The notes under the pieces: generated by a model
What the model was told of the DNA's origin: nothing
The model's input: only the letters and a program-made list of their open reading frames with translations
The model's database searches: none
Part shown: one piece after another, positions 40,301 through 53,576 of the stretch
Numbering within the stretch: the first letter of the stretch is position 1
How the letters are laid out: every line of letters begins with the position of its first letter
Assembly: GCF_020740795.1 (NCBI RefSeq)
Contig: NC_067290.1
Span: 15,296,001-15,360,000 of the forward strand
Reading direction: 5' to 3'
Length of the DNA stretch: 64,000 nt
Source: Apus apus
Taxonomy: Eukaryota; Chordata; Aves; Apodiformes; Apodidae
Position numbers and translations under genes: made by a program

Positions 40301-41228
40301 TGTTCCCCTTACACTGAATGCAGTTGTGTGGTCGTGTAACCACAAAAGGAAATGTTTTCCATTGGATCAGGGAGATGATTCAACTCAAATGTACGTACAC
40401 TCACATTATCCCAACATCCACTGCGAGGGAGCCAGCAGGAAGGCGCAGACAGGGAGCGAGAAGCGTTGTCCTGTTGTGGGGAGTTCTTGGGTTAGATTGG
40501 GTTAAATGCATTATGAAGGATGGCCCCTCCTTTCTCTTGAGCTGCTTGAAATGGAGAGGAGGGAGAAGAGCCCTCCATCCAGAACTTCCCCCGGCCTGGC
40601 AGTGTCGTGTAGCTGTGGAGACATCCCGTGGCCAGATGAGGAACAACCTGAACCCTGTGTCCCTTGTTCAGCCCTCCAGGATCCCTCAGTTCTTAAGTTA
40701 TTGCCCTCGGCTGTAGCTGTGGTGAGACACTGGAAATGTGATGAACTCAGAAACTGTAGTCACCTTATGGCCCTTGTACCAAAGCCTTTGGATAACTCCT
40801 CATGGGGAGGAAATCCTGTGGTGTTTTCCCCAGCAGCCTCAGGATTCAGATTCTGAAACTGCTTGTTCAGTCTCTGTTAGTTGTGTCACTGTTACTGATA
40901 GGCAGGTGTGGGCTTGGTTCTCATTGTGCTGTAGCTCATGGTTTTCCATTATCATGTTGCCTTACTGATAAACTGAAGAAAGAAAATATCTTCTTATTTC
41001 CCTGTCTTCTCTCACCCTGTTGGTGAAGCTGTGGGTGAGGCTGTGCTCACCAGTGGGTCTTTACCTGTAAGGTTAAAGAGATGGTGAGGAGTGTGCTGGA
41101 ACAACTGGGATGGGACAAAACAGAAGAGGAGCAGTTCTGGATATAAATAAATAGCAAACCCTTTTCCTAGGAAATAAGGAGTAAATGCAAGTTTCCCCCA
41201 TTCACAAGACTTTCCCTTGCTTTTTCAG

Positions 41229-41351
41229 ATCATTGTGAAGAAGCAGATTGCTGGGATTTCCCCCCTGTGGCTGCCTGACCACCTCTGAGCTACCCTTCCC
41301 AGCCCATGTGGCTCTCCCTATGCTCCAAGAGTGCAACTGGTGCCCAACGCA
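41229..41351 (+). other. IP6K1: IP6K1 leader part of the first coding exon, with upstream ATGs
   Basis: After the acceptor GCTTTTTCAG, 123 bases of 5' UTR precede the start codon at 41352. Two ATGs lie in this leader, at 41306 and 41320. They are in the two frames other than the coding one, and both run past the IP6K1 start before stopping, so they overlap it. If translated they would reduce initiation at 41352. Confidence 0.7.
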
Positions 41352-44300
41352 ATGTGTGTTTGTCAAACCATGGAAGTGGGCAAGTTCGGCAAGAATGCCA
41401 CTCGATCCGGAGACCGGGGGGTCCTGCTGGAGCCTTTCATTCACCAGGTGGGCGGCCACAGCAGCATGATGCGCTACGATGACCACACTGTCTGCAAGCC
41501 CCTCATTACCAGAGAGCAGCGCTTCTATGAGTCTCTGCCCCCTGAAATGAAGGAGTTCACACCCGAATACAAAGGTGAGGCCTCCAGAATGCAGTTATGT
41601 TCTTCAAGAACCTCTCCTTTTCCTGCAGATACTGATGTCTTGCTGTCTTTTGCTGTCCTTTCCTTTGTCGTTTCTAATTCTTTCTCTTTTCTAGGCTAGC
41701 AATTTGATAGGAGCACTTGGAAAGTGGGAAGTCTTTTTGTAGGCATGCAGAGTTAATGTGCTTCTCTTTCTAGACAGAGAACTTGCAGCGTGACAGTTGC
41801 AGTCTGAACCTTAAGGTTATGGATGTGTAACTGAAGTAATTTTACTACCAAGTTATTGTCAATTACAGCCTCAGCCTTGAGCAGATGAAGTTAGATCATC
41901 TACTGAGCCGTTGCACATTCCAGTCCTATAATTTATTACTTCCTCATCCCATCTTTTTAATGGACCTGTATCAGAACACTGCTGAAGCAGGAAGTGCCGC
42001 TTTCCCAGTGCTGAGGTGAAGCCTTGTCCCTAGTCACTTTGAAGGAGTGGAATTTTCCAGTGTCTATCATTGTAGGAAGTTGGCAGCTCATCTGTGTCCT
42101 TCCGAAGCTCGATACACTTTTGGCCACGTGTGTTTTTATTCAGGATGGTGATACTGGTAGGTACCCTCCTTGGGGACTCAGAGTTCCTATTGCCTCTGCT
42201 TCTTTGTCACCACGTGGTCCTGCGAGGTGCTTCAGACAGCTGGGACCACCATCTGCTCAGGGTCTTGCAGTTCGATCTGGCTGCAGCCTGGAGGTCTCAA
42301 AGCAGTGTCAGCTTACCTACCTGTGTCTGTATGGAAACCATGAATGAAAGAGAGGCAAGCCATGCTGGGGCCATACCGTGCTCTTGTGACCCATCAGAAA
42401 TCCCAGCTGAAGCCTGTGTAGTTACTGGAATTGATACAGTATCAGGCTTTCCTTGGGAGAGGTGTTTAAAGCTGATGAAGTTAATAGTCCAGATGGAGAC
42501 CTGTCTTCTTGAAGTCAGATACTTCCTGGTAGCCTAAAAGGCAGAGGACATACCCCTCCACCCCAGTGTGGGATTTCATCTGAGAGTCCTGTGCAGTTTC
42601 TGATAGTCCCAGAAATTGATCCTACTGTTGTAGGAGAGAGGAATATTGGTGATGGTATTTACTTTCTGAGCACTCAGATGTTACTGTAAGATTGCCCTTT
42701 CACAGACATGTTTTGAGGAACACATTCAGGCAGCCAGAGCACTTGGAGTGGCATTTATGTAGTGATACGCTGGAGTACTGAGCTACTCTGAAGTTGTGTT
42801 GAGGCACCTGACCCCTGTTAGCATCATCACATGCAGATAAGGAAAAAGGAAGGACAGTCATGTGATGGCCTGCATCAGTGCAAGGTTTCCTCACATTTGT
42901 GATGAATCGTTTGGTGTGATGAATCATTTGGTCTGATGGATCTGGCACCAGGTATTCCTGGCAGCTGTTCAGTAATGGTGCCAAGCTAAGGAAAGCTTTA
43001 TGTCTCTGCAAGTTAGGAGATGGGCTGATAGCCTTATTTTCAGGGCTGGGGGAATCCTAACTAAAGTGTCAGCTGTCCTGCTCTGTTGCTGGCCTGCTAG
43101 ATATATTCAGAGTCTGTGCTTTGAAAGATCTATACTTTCCCTTGGACTATGGTGCTTTCCAGGAGCCTTCAGAAGGTAAAACTGGACAGGACACGAATGG
43201 TCCTGCTTGTCTGCACCTGACTGAGGTAGTTTTACTTCCAGGGCCTCTTGTTTTTATCACTAGGAGCCCTAGAATCTTGCAGATCCCTTTTCTGCAAGAG
43301 TTGTGATAAGAGTGGCAGGTGTCATCTCAGCCTCAGAGCTCTGTACTTCACAGCTCGGATCTGGAGAACTCTAGCAGGGAAAGCACATTCCTCCTCGGCC
43401 TCTTTATGAACAGCAGGAATGCTTCTGCAGGACATAGACACTTATCCAAATCAACCAGGTGCATATTTCCTATCCTTTGCCCTGCTTGGCATCTTGATAG
43501 ACTGTGCTTGACTTTCTCCAGTTTGATGACATTTGCTGCAAGTCTGAATGGAAGGAAATACTCACACCCCTCAGTCTACCAGCTGCACTTGATTTCCTGT
43601 GGGTGGCAGAGCTTCCCCTCCTGCTGCTGACTGATTGCTCAGGTAGGGACACAGCACTATGAGGGGGCTCTCTGTGCTGTCCTAGCAACATTAGGGTTCT
43701 TGTAGGCTTAAACCTCCTTTCACTGCTCTGGATTTGCTTTGCCGCTCCATGAGCTAACGTATTCCTCTCCTCTCTGAGCATTTGGATGCCAGTGGTTGTG
43801 TATACTCTCCCCGGGGAGCAGAACTGACATGGCAGTTCTTTCTGGCAGGTGTGGTGTCCGTCTGTTTTGAAGGAGACAGCGATGGCTACATTAACCTGGT
43901 GGCCTATCCCTATGTGGAGAACGAGGCTGCGGACCAGGATGATGTGCCGGAGAGGGACCAGCCACGACGCAAGCACTCGCGTCGGAGCCTCCACAGATCA
44001 AGCAGTGGCACTGAGCACAAGGAAGAAAAACCTGGCCTGGCCAGTGACAGCACTGAAAGGTAAAACTTGGAAGCCCAGTGAGAACATGATCCAGGGGGAA
44101 ATCTTTCTTCCCCTTTCAGCTCTGGTGCTCCCTTTGTTGAGAGCATTTTGCACTTCCATCCAGTCGGCAGGTAGGTGGCACTTGCTAGCCCAGCACAGGA
44201 GTGTTTTTAGATTCCAGTTGAACTCATCCACGTGAAGTGCTTCTGACCACAGCATAACCCTTGGCAGTTTGTTGGTTGTGGACCCAAAACATTTGGAGCA

Positions 44301-47300
44301 GATTCAAAGTCTCCTCAATCCACCTAGTTATTAACCCAGAGGTTTCTTCCAAGGGAACTTTGAATAAAGGTCTCTGCCCTCCCACACCAGGTAGAGCTCC
44401 CTGAGAAATGGATGTTCTGCTTACTCTACCAATTACAGCACAACCTATGAGAGATGTTAGACTAGATCCTTGAGTGTGGGTGCACAGCCCAGGGTGTTGG
44501 TGAGGATTTGCTGTTGGGGGGTTTGTATTGTGTGAAGTGTGCAGCAGGAGGTAGTGCTGTGCAAGGGGAGCATGTGCCAGCTGTAGGTATCTGGAAAATG
44601 CATGGTTTCTAATAGGCAAGTTTGTTTTCTCTTTATACCAGCAGCATCCAGGAAACGAAGAGTCCCAGGGTGGACTTGCACATCCATTCAGATGTTCCAT
44701 TTCAGATGTTGGATGGGAACAGTGGTCTGAGCTCTGAGAAGATCAGCTATAACCCCTGGAGCCTGCGCTGCCATAAGCAGCAGCTGAGCCGCATGCGGTC
44801 CGAGTCCAAGGACCGAAAACTCTACAGTATCCTTTGGGAAGCAGAGCTAAGTGGGTCAGGTTGCTGCTGCTGCTCTGGCCTGAAGTATGTGTGCCCCAGG
44901 CAGCTTATTTCCTTTGGCTCTTTCCCATCAGTCACACAAGCAAAGCTGTATTGTATGTTTCTTTTTACTATTCCTTCCTGCTTCCCATACAGTGACACTC
45001 ATGTCTGAGAATGATGCTCAGAGTTTCTGGCTGGATTCCATCTTCTCTTTCTTTTCTGGTTATTCTCTTTGACTTGTGTTTTGAACTATAGTTTTCCATG
45101 TCAGGCTTTGCCCAGCAGTAGATGCAGATTACCCTGCTCAGTAATCCTTTGGGAAGCAGCTGTCTTTGTCCTTGTTGCCTTCCTTGAGTTTCTTCCAGTT
45201 CTGCTGTATACTTTTGGAGATGGTGACCAGAACTGCATGCAATTTGGAAACTGCAGGTGGACCCAAGATTTCCACTTGTGGTTAATGCTGTGGTCTCTCC
45301 CCTCCGTTGGATTTTCTAACACACTCTTGCTCTAAGTGCTGTTTCGTTACCCCAAGGTCCCACTGCTGACTGCTAATAGTTGTCTCAAAACACTCTGCTT
45401 GATGCATTAAAAATCTTTCTCCTTACCTTGTGTGCTAACTCTAGAGAATTTTACCTACCCATTTTAATCACCAGGTCAGTATCTTGTGGAATTTTTCACA
45501 ACTGCTCCTGCATTTGCAACCTTGAGTACCTTAGTACTATGAGCAAATTTGTCATCTTGCTGTTCAGCCACTTTTCTGGATCACTTGTTGAATGGCATGG
45601 ATCTCCACACAAAGACCCTGCTGGTGACTGGCGTGAGACCTGTCAGACCAGTTTATAGCTGTCCAGGTCTGACAAATCAATGCTGTGGTGGCCCCCACTC
45701 AGTCTCCTGGTAGTAAGGCAGTGTTAAATGAATTACACATCTCTTGGTTTCTGTTCAATGTGCAGCCTCTTCTCTTGGCATCTCAGCATGAGAATTCTCT
45801 GAACACAGAGAGTTCTGGCATGGGAATTCCCTAAACTCTTCCCTGGTAAGTAAAGCAGCAAATACTAATCTTCTTTTTCTTCTTAGGGGTTCTCTTCACA
45901 CACACACCCCCCCATCTCAACCCCTTCCCATGCAGCCCCTTTTGTACTTTGTGTCTCAGCCCTGCAGGCAGTCTGACTGGCTGCTTCATGTGGTTGAAGA
46001 TGGATTTATTTTCTCTGCCTTCACAAATGACTCCTCGTGCTTTTGTCTTGCACTTGCCAGCTTGTGGGGTTTTTTGTTTCACCTGTGGGAGCTTGATTCT
46101 GTTCTCACATACAAACAACCTTACTTTTTAATAGCTGTATTCTTTATCCTTTTAACTATGTGGGCTTCCTTTTCCTATTCTCAAGCATGTGCTTTGAGCC
46201 TCCACCTTTTATTTTTAAATAGCCTGCATCACTTACAGAGAAGTAATTCTTTTTGGCTGCCCTGTTCTTTTTAATCACACTTCCTTATTTTTATGAAGTT
46301 CCTCTTTCAAAATCAAACATAGCCACTGATAGATTTTTCTGAAAGTTAAACTTCCTCGCAGTTTTAATCTGCCTGCACTCTGGCTGCCATTTCAGTGTCA
46401 CATGTTGAACCGTGCCCTGCAGGGCTGTGTGGGGCAAACCTCAGGGTTGTTTTTTTTCCCCTTTGGGACAAGCTGCTGCACTGATTGTCCCCGGTTTGTT
46501 CTCCAGGCTGTGCCCTAATGGAGGGTTTGCCCTTTGTGCCTGCTGGTAATTGAAGGCTCCCGTTACTGTTCTGTTTCCTGCCTTTCTGGTGCCTCTCTGG
46601 TTTCCCTCGTATGTCGGGCAGTGCTGCTGTTCTGGGCAGGCCAACTGTGCTGTTGCCTGAGCCTTGAGGTTTCAGTCCATAGGGATTGTATTGTTTATCC
46701 ATATGGCTGAATTGCTAATTTGATTAGACTAAGTTCTCCTTAATGTATCAGCAATTCTTACTGGCAGATGTGCTTTTCCTCACACTAGTCTTCTGCTCCT
46801 CAGGTCCCCCTGCAGAGCTTCCAATGTCTCTGCATGTGTTCTCTTTGCTTGCTGTTGGCCAATTCCACTTTCCAGGTTGATTTCTTCTACCAAGTGTCAA
46901 AGCCTGGGCACTACTGATGGGGATTTGTCCTTTTCTTCACCTCCCCAAATGGTTCATTCTGTCTGTTCTTTGGTTCCTGTTTGTTGCCTGACCCTGTCTC
47001 CTGCTAGCCCAGGTCCCTGTCTGTGGTGGCCCAGGGAGCTGTCTCTCTGCCAGGTGAGCTCTCCTTGACATTCCTCCCAGAGTTCCTGTTGCTGGAGAAC
47101 GTGGTGCATCACTTCAAGCTTCCCTGTGTACTTGACCTGAAGATGGGGACCAGACAGCACGGGGATGATGCGTCTGAGGAGAAGGCTGCTCGGCAGATGA
47201 AGAAGTGTGAGCAGAGCACTTCTGCCACCTTGGGCGTGCGTGTGTGTGGGATGCAGGTAGGGACCCCAGGCTGCACGTGGTGCACGTTCCTTCTTGCAGC

Positions 47301-48633
47301 CCCATTGCACTTCCCAGTTAGTGTTTTCTGCTGAGCACTGAGTTACAGGGCCTTCCACTTGAGGTAGGTCCATAAGTGTTCATGGTATATGCTTTTTGTC
47401 TCCATTTCTAAGCCTAGAACAAAGGAACCTGCTTCTCCTGAGGTGTCCTGCTTTATCCAAAGCTATTTTGTTCACTGACAATTAGGGCATTTTTTTCTAA
47501 TAAAATTATTTTTGTGGCTTAGCATTCAGCTAGAATCATGGTGCCTGGGGAGGGATGTGTTCCTCTGTTCCAGCATCAGCTGACCTTTGCTTTGATACCA
47601 TGCTGGGAGTTCAGAAGTTGCTCCTCTCTTGTGCTGGCCTCTGCCCACAAGGATTTGCTGCTGTTGCTGTTGTGCAATGGTCCCTCCTTTCCCCACTCCC
47701 AGAAGGATCTTGGCATCCAAATCTCTGCCCACAGACTGAAACAATGAGGGCCCCTCATTAATCACATGCCACATAATAATAGCAACACATGCCAGCAGCT
47801 CCTGCTTCCAGAGGCTTGTCCCCGTTGCTGTAAGACTTGGCTTTTCAAGCCTTGGGGTCTGTTGCATCATGTTTCTTGAACACCTGCATTGGTGAGTCTC
47901 CTGGGAGAGAACCAATGCTTGAGCACCCTGACGGTGCCTGTGGGATGCACCCATGAGCTGCTTTGGGATTCAGGGAAGAGGCAGAGCTGTTTCCTGCTCC
48001 CTCTTGGGGCTGGTGGTGACATAACAAGTTCCTTCTGCCTTGTCAGTGCAGGGCAGCTCGGGGCTTTCTGTGTGTGGCCTTAACCTGTTGCTCCCACTTG
48101 ATGTCTTCCCTTCGGATTTCTAGGTCTATCAGCTGGACACCGGGCATTACTTATGCAGGAATAAATACTACGGACGGGGTCTTTCCATCGAGGGCTTCCG
48201 CAACGCCCTCTACCAGTACCTGCACAACGGCATCGAGCTGCGCAGGGACCTGTTTGAGCCTATCCTGGCCAAACTCCGAAGCCTGAAGGCGGTTTTGGAG
48301 AGACAGGCCTCCTACCGCTTCTACTCCAGCTCCCTCCTCATCATTTACGACGGGAAGGACAGCAGGGCGGGGATGTTTGTGGAGCGCCGGCCGGAGATGC
48401 GCCTGAAGCGGGTGGACAGCTCCGTCCCGGAGGGCCTGCAGGATGGGGGCAGCACGGAGCCTGGCTCCTCCTCCCAGCCCAAGGTGGACGTGCGTATGAT
48501 TGACTTTGCACACAGCACCTTCAAAGGCTTTCGTGATGACCCCACTGTGCATGACGGACCCGACATGGGTTACGTGTTTGGGCTGGAGAGCCTCATCAAC
48601 ATCATGGAACAGATGCGTGAGGAAAACCAGTAG
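41352..48633 (+). CDS. IP6K1: IP6K1, inositol hexakisphosphate kinase 1
   Basis: IP6K1 phosphorylates InsP6 to the pyrophosphate 5-InsP7 in cytosol and nucleus. Coding exons: 41352-41574, 43849-44059, 44642-44826, 47081-47256, 48124-48633. They join in phase to 434 aa, against 441 in human. The N-terminus [10 protein letters not shown], the segment [20 protein letters not shown] and the C-terminus SIMEQMRDENQ-like ending (here [11 protein letters not shown]) match the human protein closely. The inositol-kinase motif PxxxDxKxG is PCVLDLKMG (about residues 221-229). The later SSSLL stretch and MIDFAH, the metal/ATP-binding IDF motif, are present. The basic patch [11 protein letters not shown] is retained. 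The least conserved part is the loop between MRLKRVD and QPKVDV, which is shorter than in human. IP6K2 and IP6K3 are ruled out by the N-terminus and by synteny. Confidence 0.97.
42901..42934. repeat. Two-copy 17-bp imperfect tandem repeat
   Basis: GATGAATCGTTTGGTGT is followed at once by GATGAATCATTTGGTCT, two mismatches, in the first IP6K1 intron between coding exons. A third partial copy GATGGATCTGG follows. Confidence 0.8.
44827..47080 (+). other. IP6K1 intron between coding exons 3 and 4
   Basis: This 2.25-kb intron holds an old antisense CR1 copy (45098-45660). Otherwise it shows T-rich sequence at 45840-46330 and a short CA run at 45896-45906. No further exon is needed: the codon split AAA then AG gives [15 protein letters not shown], as in human. 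Confidence 0.7.
45098..45660 (-). repeat. Old CR1 LINE remnant, reverse-transcriptase C-terminal region, antisense to IP6K1
   Basis: Read on the minus strand, the sequence follows the late part of CR1 ORF2. It includes AACAGCAAGATGACAAATTT followed by GCTCATAGTACTAAG, equivalent to the FADDTK segment. Further on it has GCAGTTCTGGTCACCATCTC then a CAGCAGAACTGGAAGAAA stretch and AGGCAACAAGG, all familiar from CR1 copies of turtles and crocodiles as well as birds. It is more diverged than the other two fragments here and lacks a clear 3' tail, so it is probably an ancient amniote-age insertion. Confidence 0.75.
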
Positions 48634-50745
48634 TCCTGAGCTGCTGCCTATTACTCTTGTCCTGGTGGCAGGAGCAGACAAGACCACCTAGTACCACAGG
48701 AAAAAAGTGGACAACTTTGGTTTTAAACACCTGTATTGCTCCATTGTTTTTAAATGTACTTTGATAGAAGAGCTGAGGGGAGGCAGGATGGAAGAGCTCC
48801 TCATGCCACCCAGATGGTTCTGACAGCACTAGCTCTGCCAACTGGAGGAGGCTCTGTAGATGCCTGCTGGAGGAGGCTCTGTAGATGCCTGCTGGGCATT
48901 GGGTGTCCCGGTTCTTCACTCATCGCATGTGCGTTCTGGAGGGAGGACCTGGATTTAAAGAAGAGAAAGCTGGAGAGCATGAGGCTCTTCAGGGGGCTGG
49001 AGCTGTGGCATGAGAAGCCTCCTGCCTCAGTAGCCCCCAGTAGAGCCTTCCTGTTGAAATTCTCCTGGGTTATTTGGAAAGGGCACTCAACTAACAGTTG
49101 GCAGCATCTGTGGGGCTGAGGGTGAGCAGCACAGATGCTGGTCTCTGCGTTTGGTGTCCCTGGCTCTGCCCTGGGTTTTGCCACTGGGGCTTTGCTTTTG
49201 ATTCTGCCTTTTTCTGCTGTTTGGGCACTGTGAGTAACCCAACCCAAACACAGAAATAAAATGACCAAATGCAACCCCTGGCAGGGCTGTGGCCAGGAGG
49301 GAATGCTGCATCCCTGGAGTTGTGCTTGAGCGTGGCGTCTGCTTGCTTCCCACTGGGGTGGCACAGACAGGGCCAGGCCATGGAGCTCGGCAAGAGTAAC
49401 TGCCTTGGACTACTGACCAAGCAAGAACTCAGCTTGTGGGTTAGCAATATTATCTGTAGCAGTTAACTCCCCCCCCAGCACCGCAGTGGGGCGTTTTGGA
49501 CCATTTCAACCCTTCCCCTCTTGTAATGTTGGTCCCACAGGCTACACTTGAGTATCTCCCTCCTGCCATCAGGCCCTGGGGCTGCAGCCCGAGGCTGTCC
49601 TTGTCCCTGGGGGTGTGAGGGGGGGAGGCCAAGGACTAGGGCTCACTCCCCTTCTCCCCAAGGGGCTTCAGGGGTGCAGGGTTGGGGGTGCCTGGCTGAG
49701 CAGTGCGTCATGGCCTGACTGTGAACTTTGCTTCACAGAGTCAGTCTTCGCCAAAACATGATCCATGTGTGGGTACGCTGAGATGCGCTCTGCTGCTTGG
49801 GCTCTGTCCTGGAGCTGGTGCTTTGTTAAGGCTTCCCTTGATGAGGGCATTAATGTTTGATAGTGTGGCCTGGTGGTACCGAACTGTACCCTGCTCTGCA
49901 TTACCCTGTGTTTCTGTGCTGGCACCTCTGGTTGCTTCCCCTGAGTGTCACTGACTCATTCCATGGTGTTACTGTGCCCCTGGCTGCCTGAGACAACCTG
50001 CCTGGGTACCTGCCAGGGCTGGGTTGTTTTGGGTTTGTTTGTTTGTTTGTTTTACTACAGGAGAACTAGTTTGGGGCATACTCGCCCTGCATGTCGCATG
50101 TGTGCACAGTCTGTCTGGGCAGCCTTGGTGCTGGGCTGGTGGCTCAGCTGCCCCAGGGCTGTGGCACTGGCTGCCATGGAGTGTGGGAACAGCTGCCTTG
50201 GTCCTAAATTGTACCCCTCGGCCTGGTTCCTGGCTTGCCCCAGCCACCCATCCCCTCCAGCTCCCTGGACAGGGACCTTAATCCACACCACTCTGTGCTG
50301 GGCTCCTCCTGGGCTACTACTTCCTTGCTGCTGCCTGTTGCTGCCCCCAGGCAGGGCTCGGAGGATTTTGGGGAGCAAGTTGAGCAGTTGGAGTAGCAAC
50401 AGGTGCTGCGGGTACCTGGAACCCTCCCTCCCTCAGCGCGGCCCACTGCACCCACCTCCTGCATGTCCTTGTCCCCGGCAGGTTGTGCTGGGGTGGGGGT
50501 GTGGGGCCGTTCCTCCCGGGGAGCACCCCTGCACCCCCCTTGCCTCCTGCTTTTCCACCCCCTCCCTTGGCCGCGCAGGGGCGAGGTGTCAGCCCGGGGG
50601 AGCCCCCTCTCCCCTTCCCCTCGGACCACCGCCGTGGGACTCCACAGCTTGTACATAGCCTCGACTGCCCCCCCCCACCCCCCCTTTTGTTTTTACATGG
50701 ATAATCAACCCGTTTGTGCTTCACAGAGAACCAAAAACCATTAAA
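48634..50745 (+). other. IP6K1: IP6K1 3' UTR, about 2.1 kb, with two polyadenylation signals
   Basis: No other gene fits between the IP6K1 stop and GMPPB. A proximal AATAAA is at 49255-49260 and a distal ATTAAA at 50740-50745. From memory the distal end, around ACATGGATAATCAACCCG and the terminal ACCATTAAAGGATC, closely resembles the human IP6K1 3' end. A TTTG repeat lies near 50032-50052. Long open frames on both strands in the GC-rich part are chance. Confidence 0.75.
48844..48893. repeat. Two-copy 25-bp tandem duplication in the IP6K1 3' UTR
   Basis: A unit starting GGAGGAGGCTCTGTAGATGC and ending CTGCT is repeated exactly twice, head to tail. Confidence 0.92.
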
Positions 50746-50986
50746 GGATCTGTTTTTTGTCCGTGCTGTGCCGTGCCTGCCTTGCCCCGCCGCGCAGCCC
50801 GCTTTCCGGGGTGGGGGGGCAGCAGAGCCGGGCTGGGGAGGGGTTTGAACCGGGCCGCGCCCCGTCCCGCCCCTCGGGGCCGCTCCCGGGCGGGGCGGGC
50901 ACAGCGCCCCGGGGCGGGACGCGGCGGTGACGTTAAATGCGCGCGCGGGGCTGACGTGTCGCGGGGCGGCCGGGCCGGGGGGCGGG
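50746..50986 (+). promoter_or_regulatory. GMPPB: GMPPB CpG-island promoter
   Basis: Only 241 bases separate the distal IP6K1 polyadenylation signal from the GMPPB start codon, and they are strongly CpG-rich. GGGGCGGGAC and GGGCGGGGCGGG GC boxes are visible, and TGACGTTAA at 50928-50936 and TGACGTGT at 50952-50959 resemble CRE half-sites. There is no TATA box. Confidence 0.7.
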
Positions 50987-53101
<2,115 letters not shown>

Positions 53102-53139
53102 CAGCCCCCGGTGGGCCCTGCACTCCTGGCTCTGCTTGG

Positions 53140-53145
53140 ATTAAA
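53140..53145 (+). terminator. GMPPB: GMPPB polyadenylation signal ATTAAA
   Basis: ATTAAA lies 38 bases after the GMPPB stop codon in GGATTAAATATTTAC, the only candidate before the RNF123 3' end. Confidence 0.75.
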
Positions 53146-53266
53146 TATTTACATTTCCATCTCTCCCTGAGCATCATCTGAGCATGGCCCCAAGTACTGG
53201 GTTGCTTGCCATGGCTGGCCTGGCTTCCCCTCCCCATGTCTCAGGGCACCACATAAGGAAGAATAA

Positions 53267-53272
53267 TTTAAT
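53267..53272 (-). terminator. RNF123: RNF123 polyadenylation signal ATTAAA
   Basis: On the minus strand CATTAAATTATTC lies about 305 bases past the RNF123 stop and faces the GMPPB signal about 120 bases away. Confidence 0.65.
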
Positions 53273-53576
53273 GCTGTATTTCATGAAGTCAGCCCCCAGC
53301 CAGGGGCAAGTTCACAGCCCGAACATCCAGCCCGGCCTCCCAGTCCCAGCAGAGCCGAGGCCTCGGGCTCCCCTCCCTGAGAATGGCCTGTGGGGCAGAG
53401 GCTGCCACGGCGCTGGGCAAGGGGACACCAGCCCCAGTGCCTGGCATTGGGCTCCCTGACCCACAGCACGTCCCATGCTGGGCCCTGGCCCTGCATGAAG
53501 GGAGAAGACAGTGTGTGTTGGGGGGTGGGGGGAGCGCCCTGCGCAGCTAGGGGAGCCCGTGGTGCAGGGCTGGGCA

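Larger units (their letters stand above)
17443..41228 (+). other. IP6K1 first-intron tract, about 24 kb, no coding exon seen
   Basis: This long tract between the 5' non-coding exons and the first coding exon has a sharply lower GC content than the genes around it. Its longest open frames are all about 130 codons or fewer, without recognisable domains or neighbouring splice partners. It holds short T runs (for example 29268-29292 and 35039-35052), one recognisable CR1 fragment at 30921-31315, and an 18-bp tandem duplication at 22475-22510. Further non-coding 5' exons of IP6K1 could be hidden here. I see no RNA gene. Confidence 0.7.

Noticed and set aside
17443-41228. Search for host genes, tRNAs, microRNA-like hairpins, CRISPR-like arrays and retrovirus-like elements in the IP6K1 first intron.
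   Set aside because: None recognised by eye. Regularly spaced repeats, tRNA boxes or LTR-type ends were not seen. Short hairpins cannot be judged without folding software.
46400-46700. Possible further CR1 or other old repeat sequence in the IP6K1 intron.
   Set aside because: Some phrases feel repeat-like, but no stretch matched remembered consensus well enough to call.
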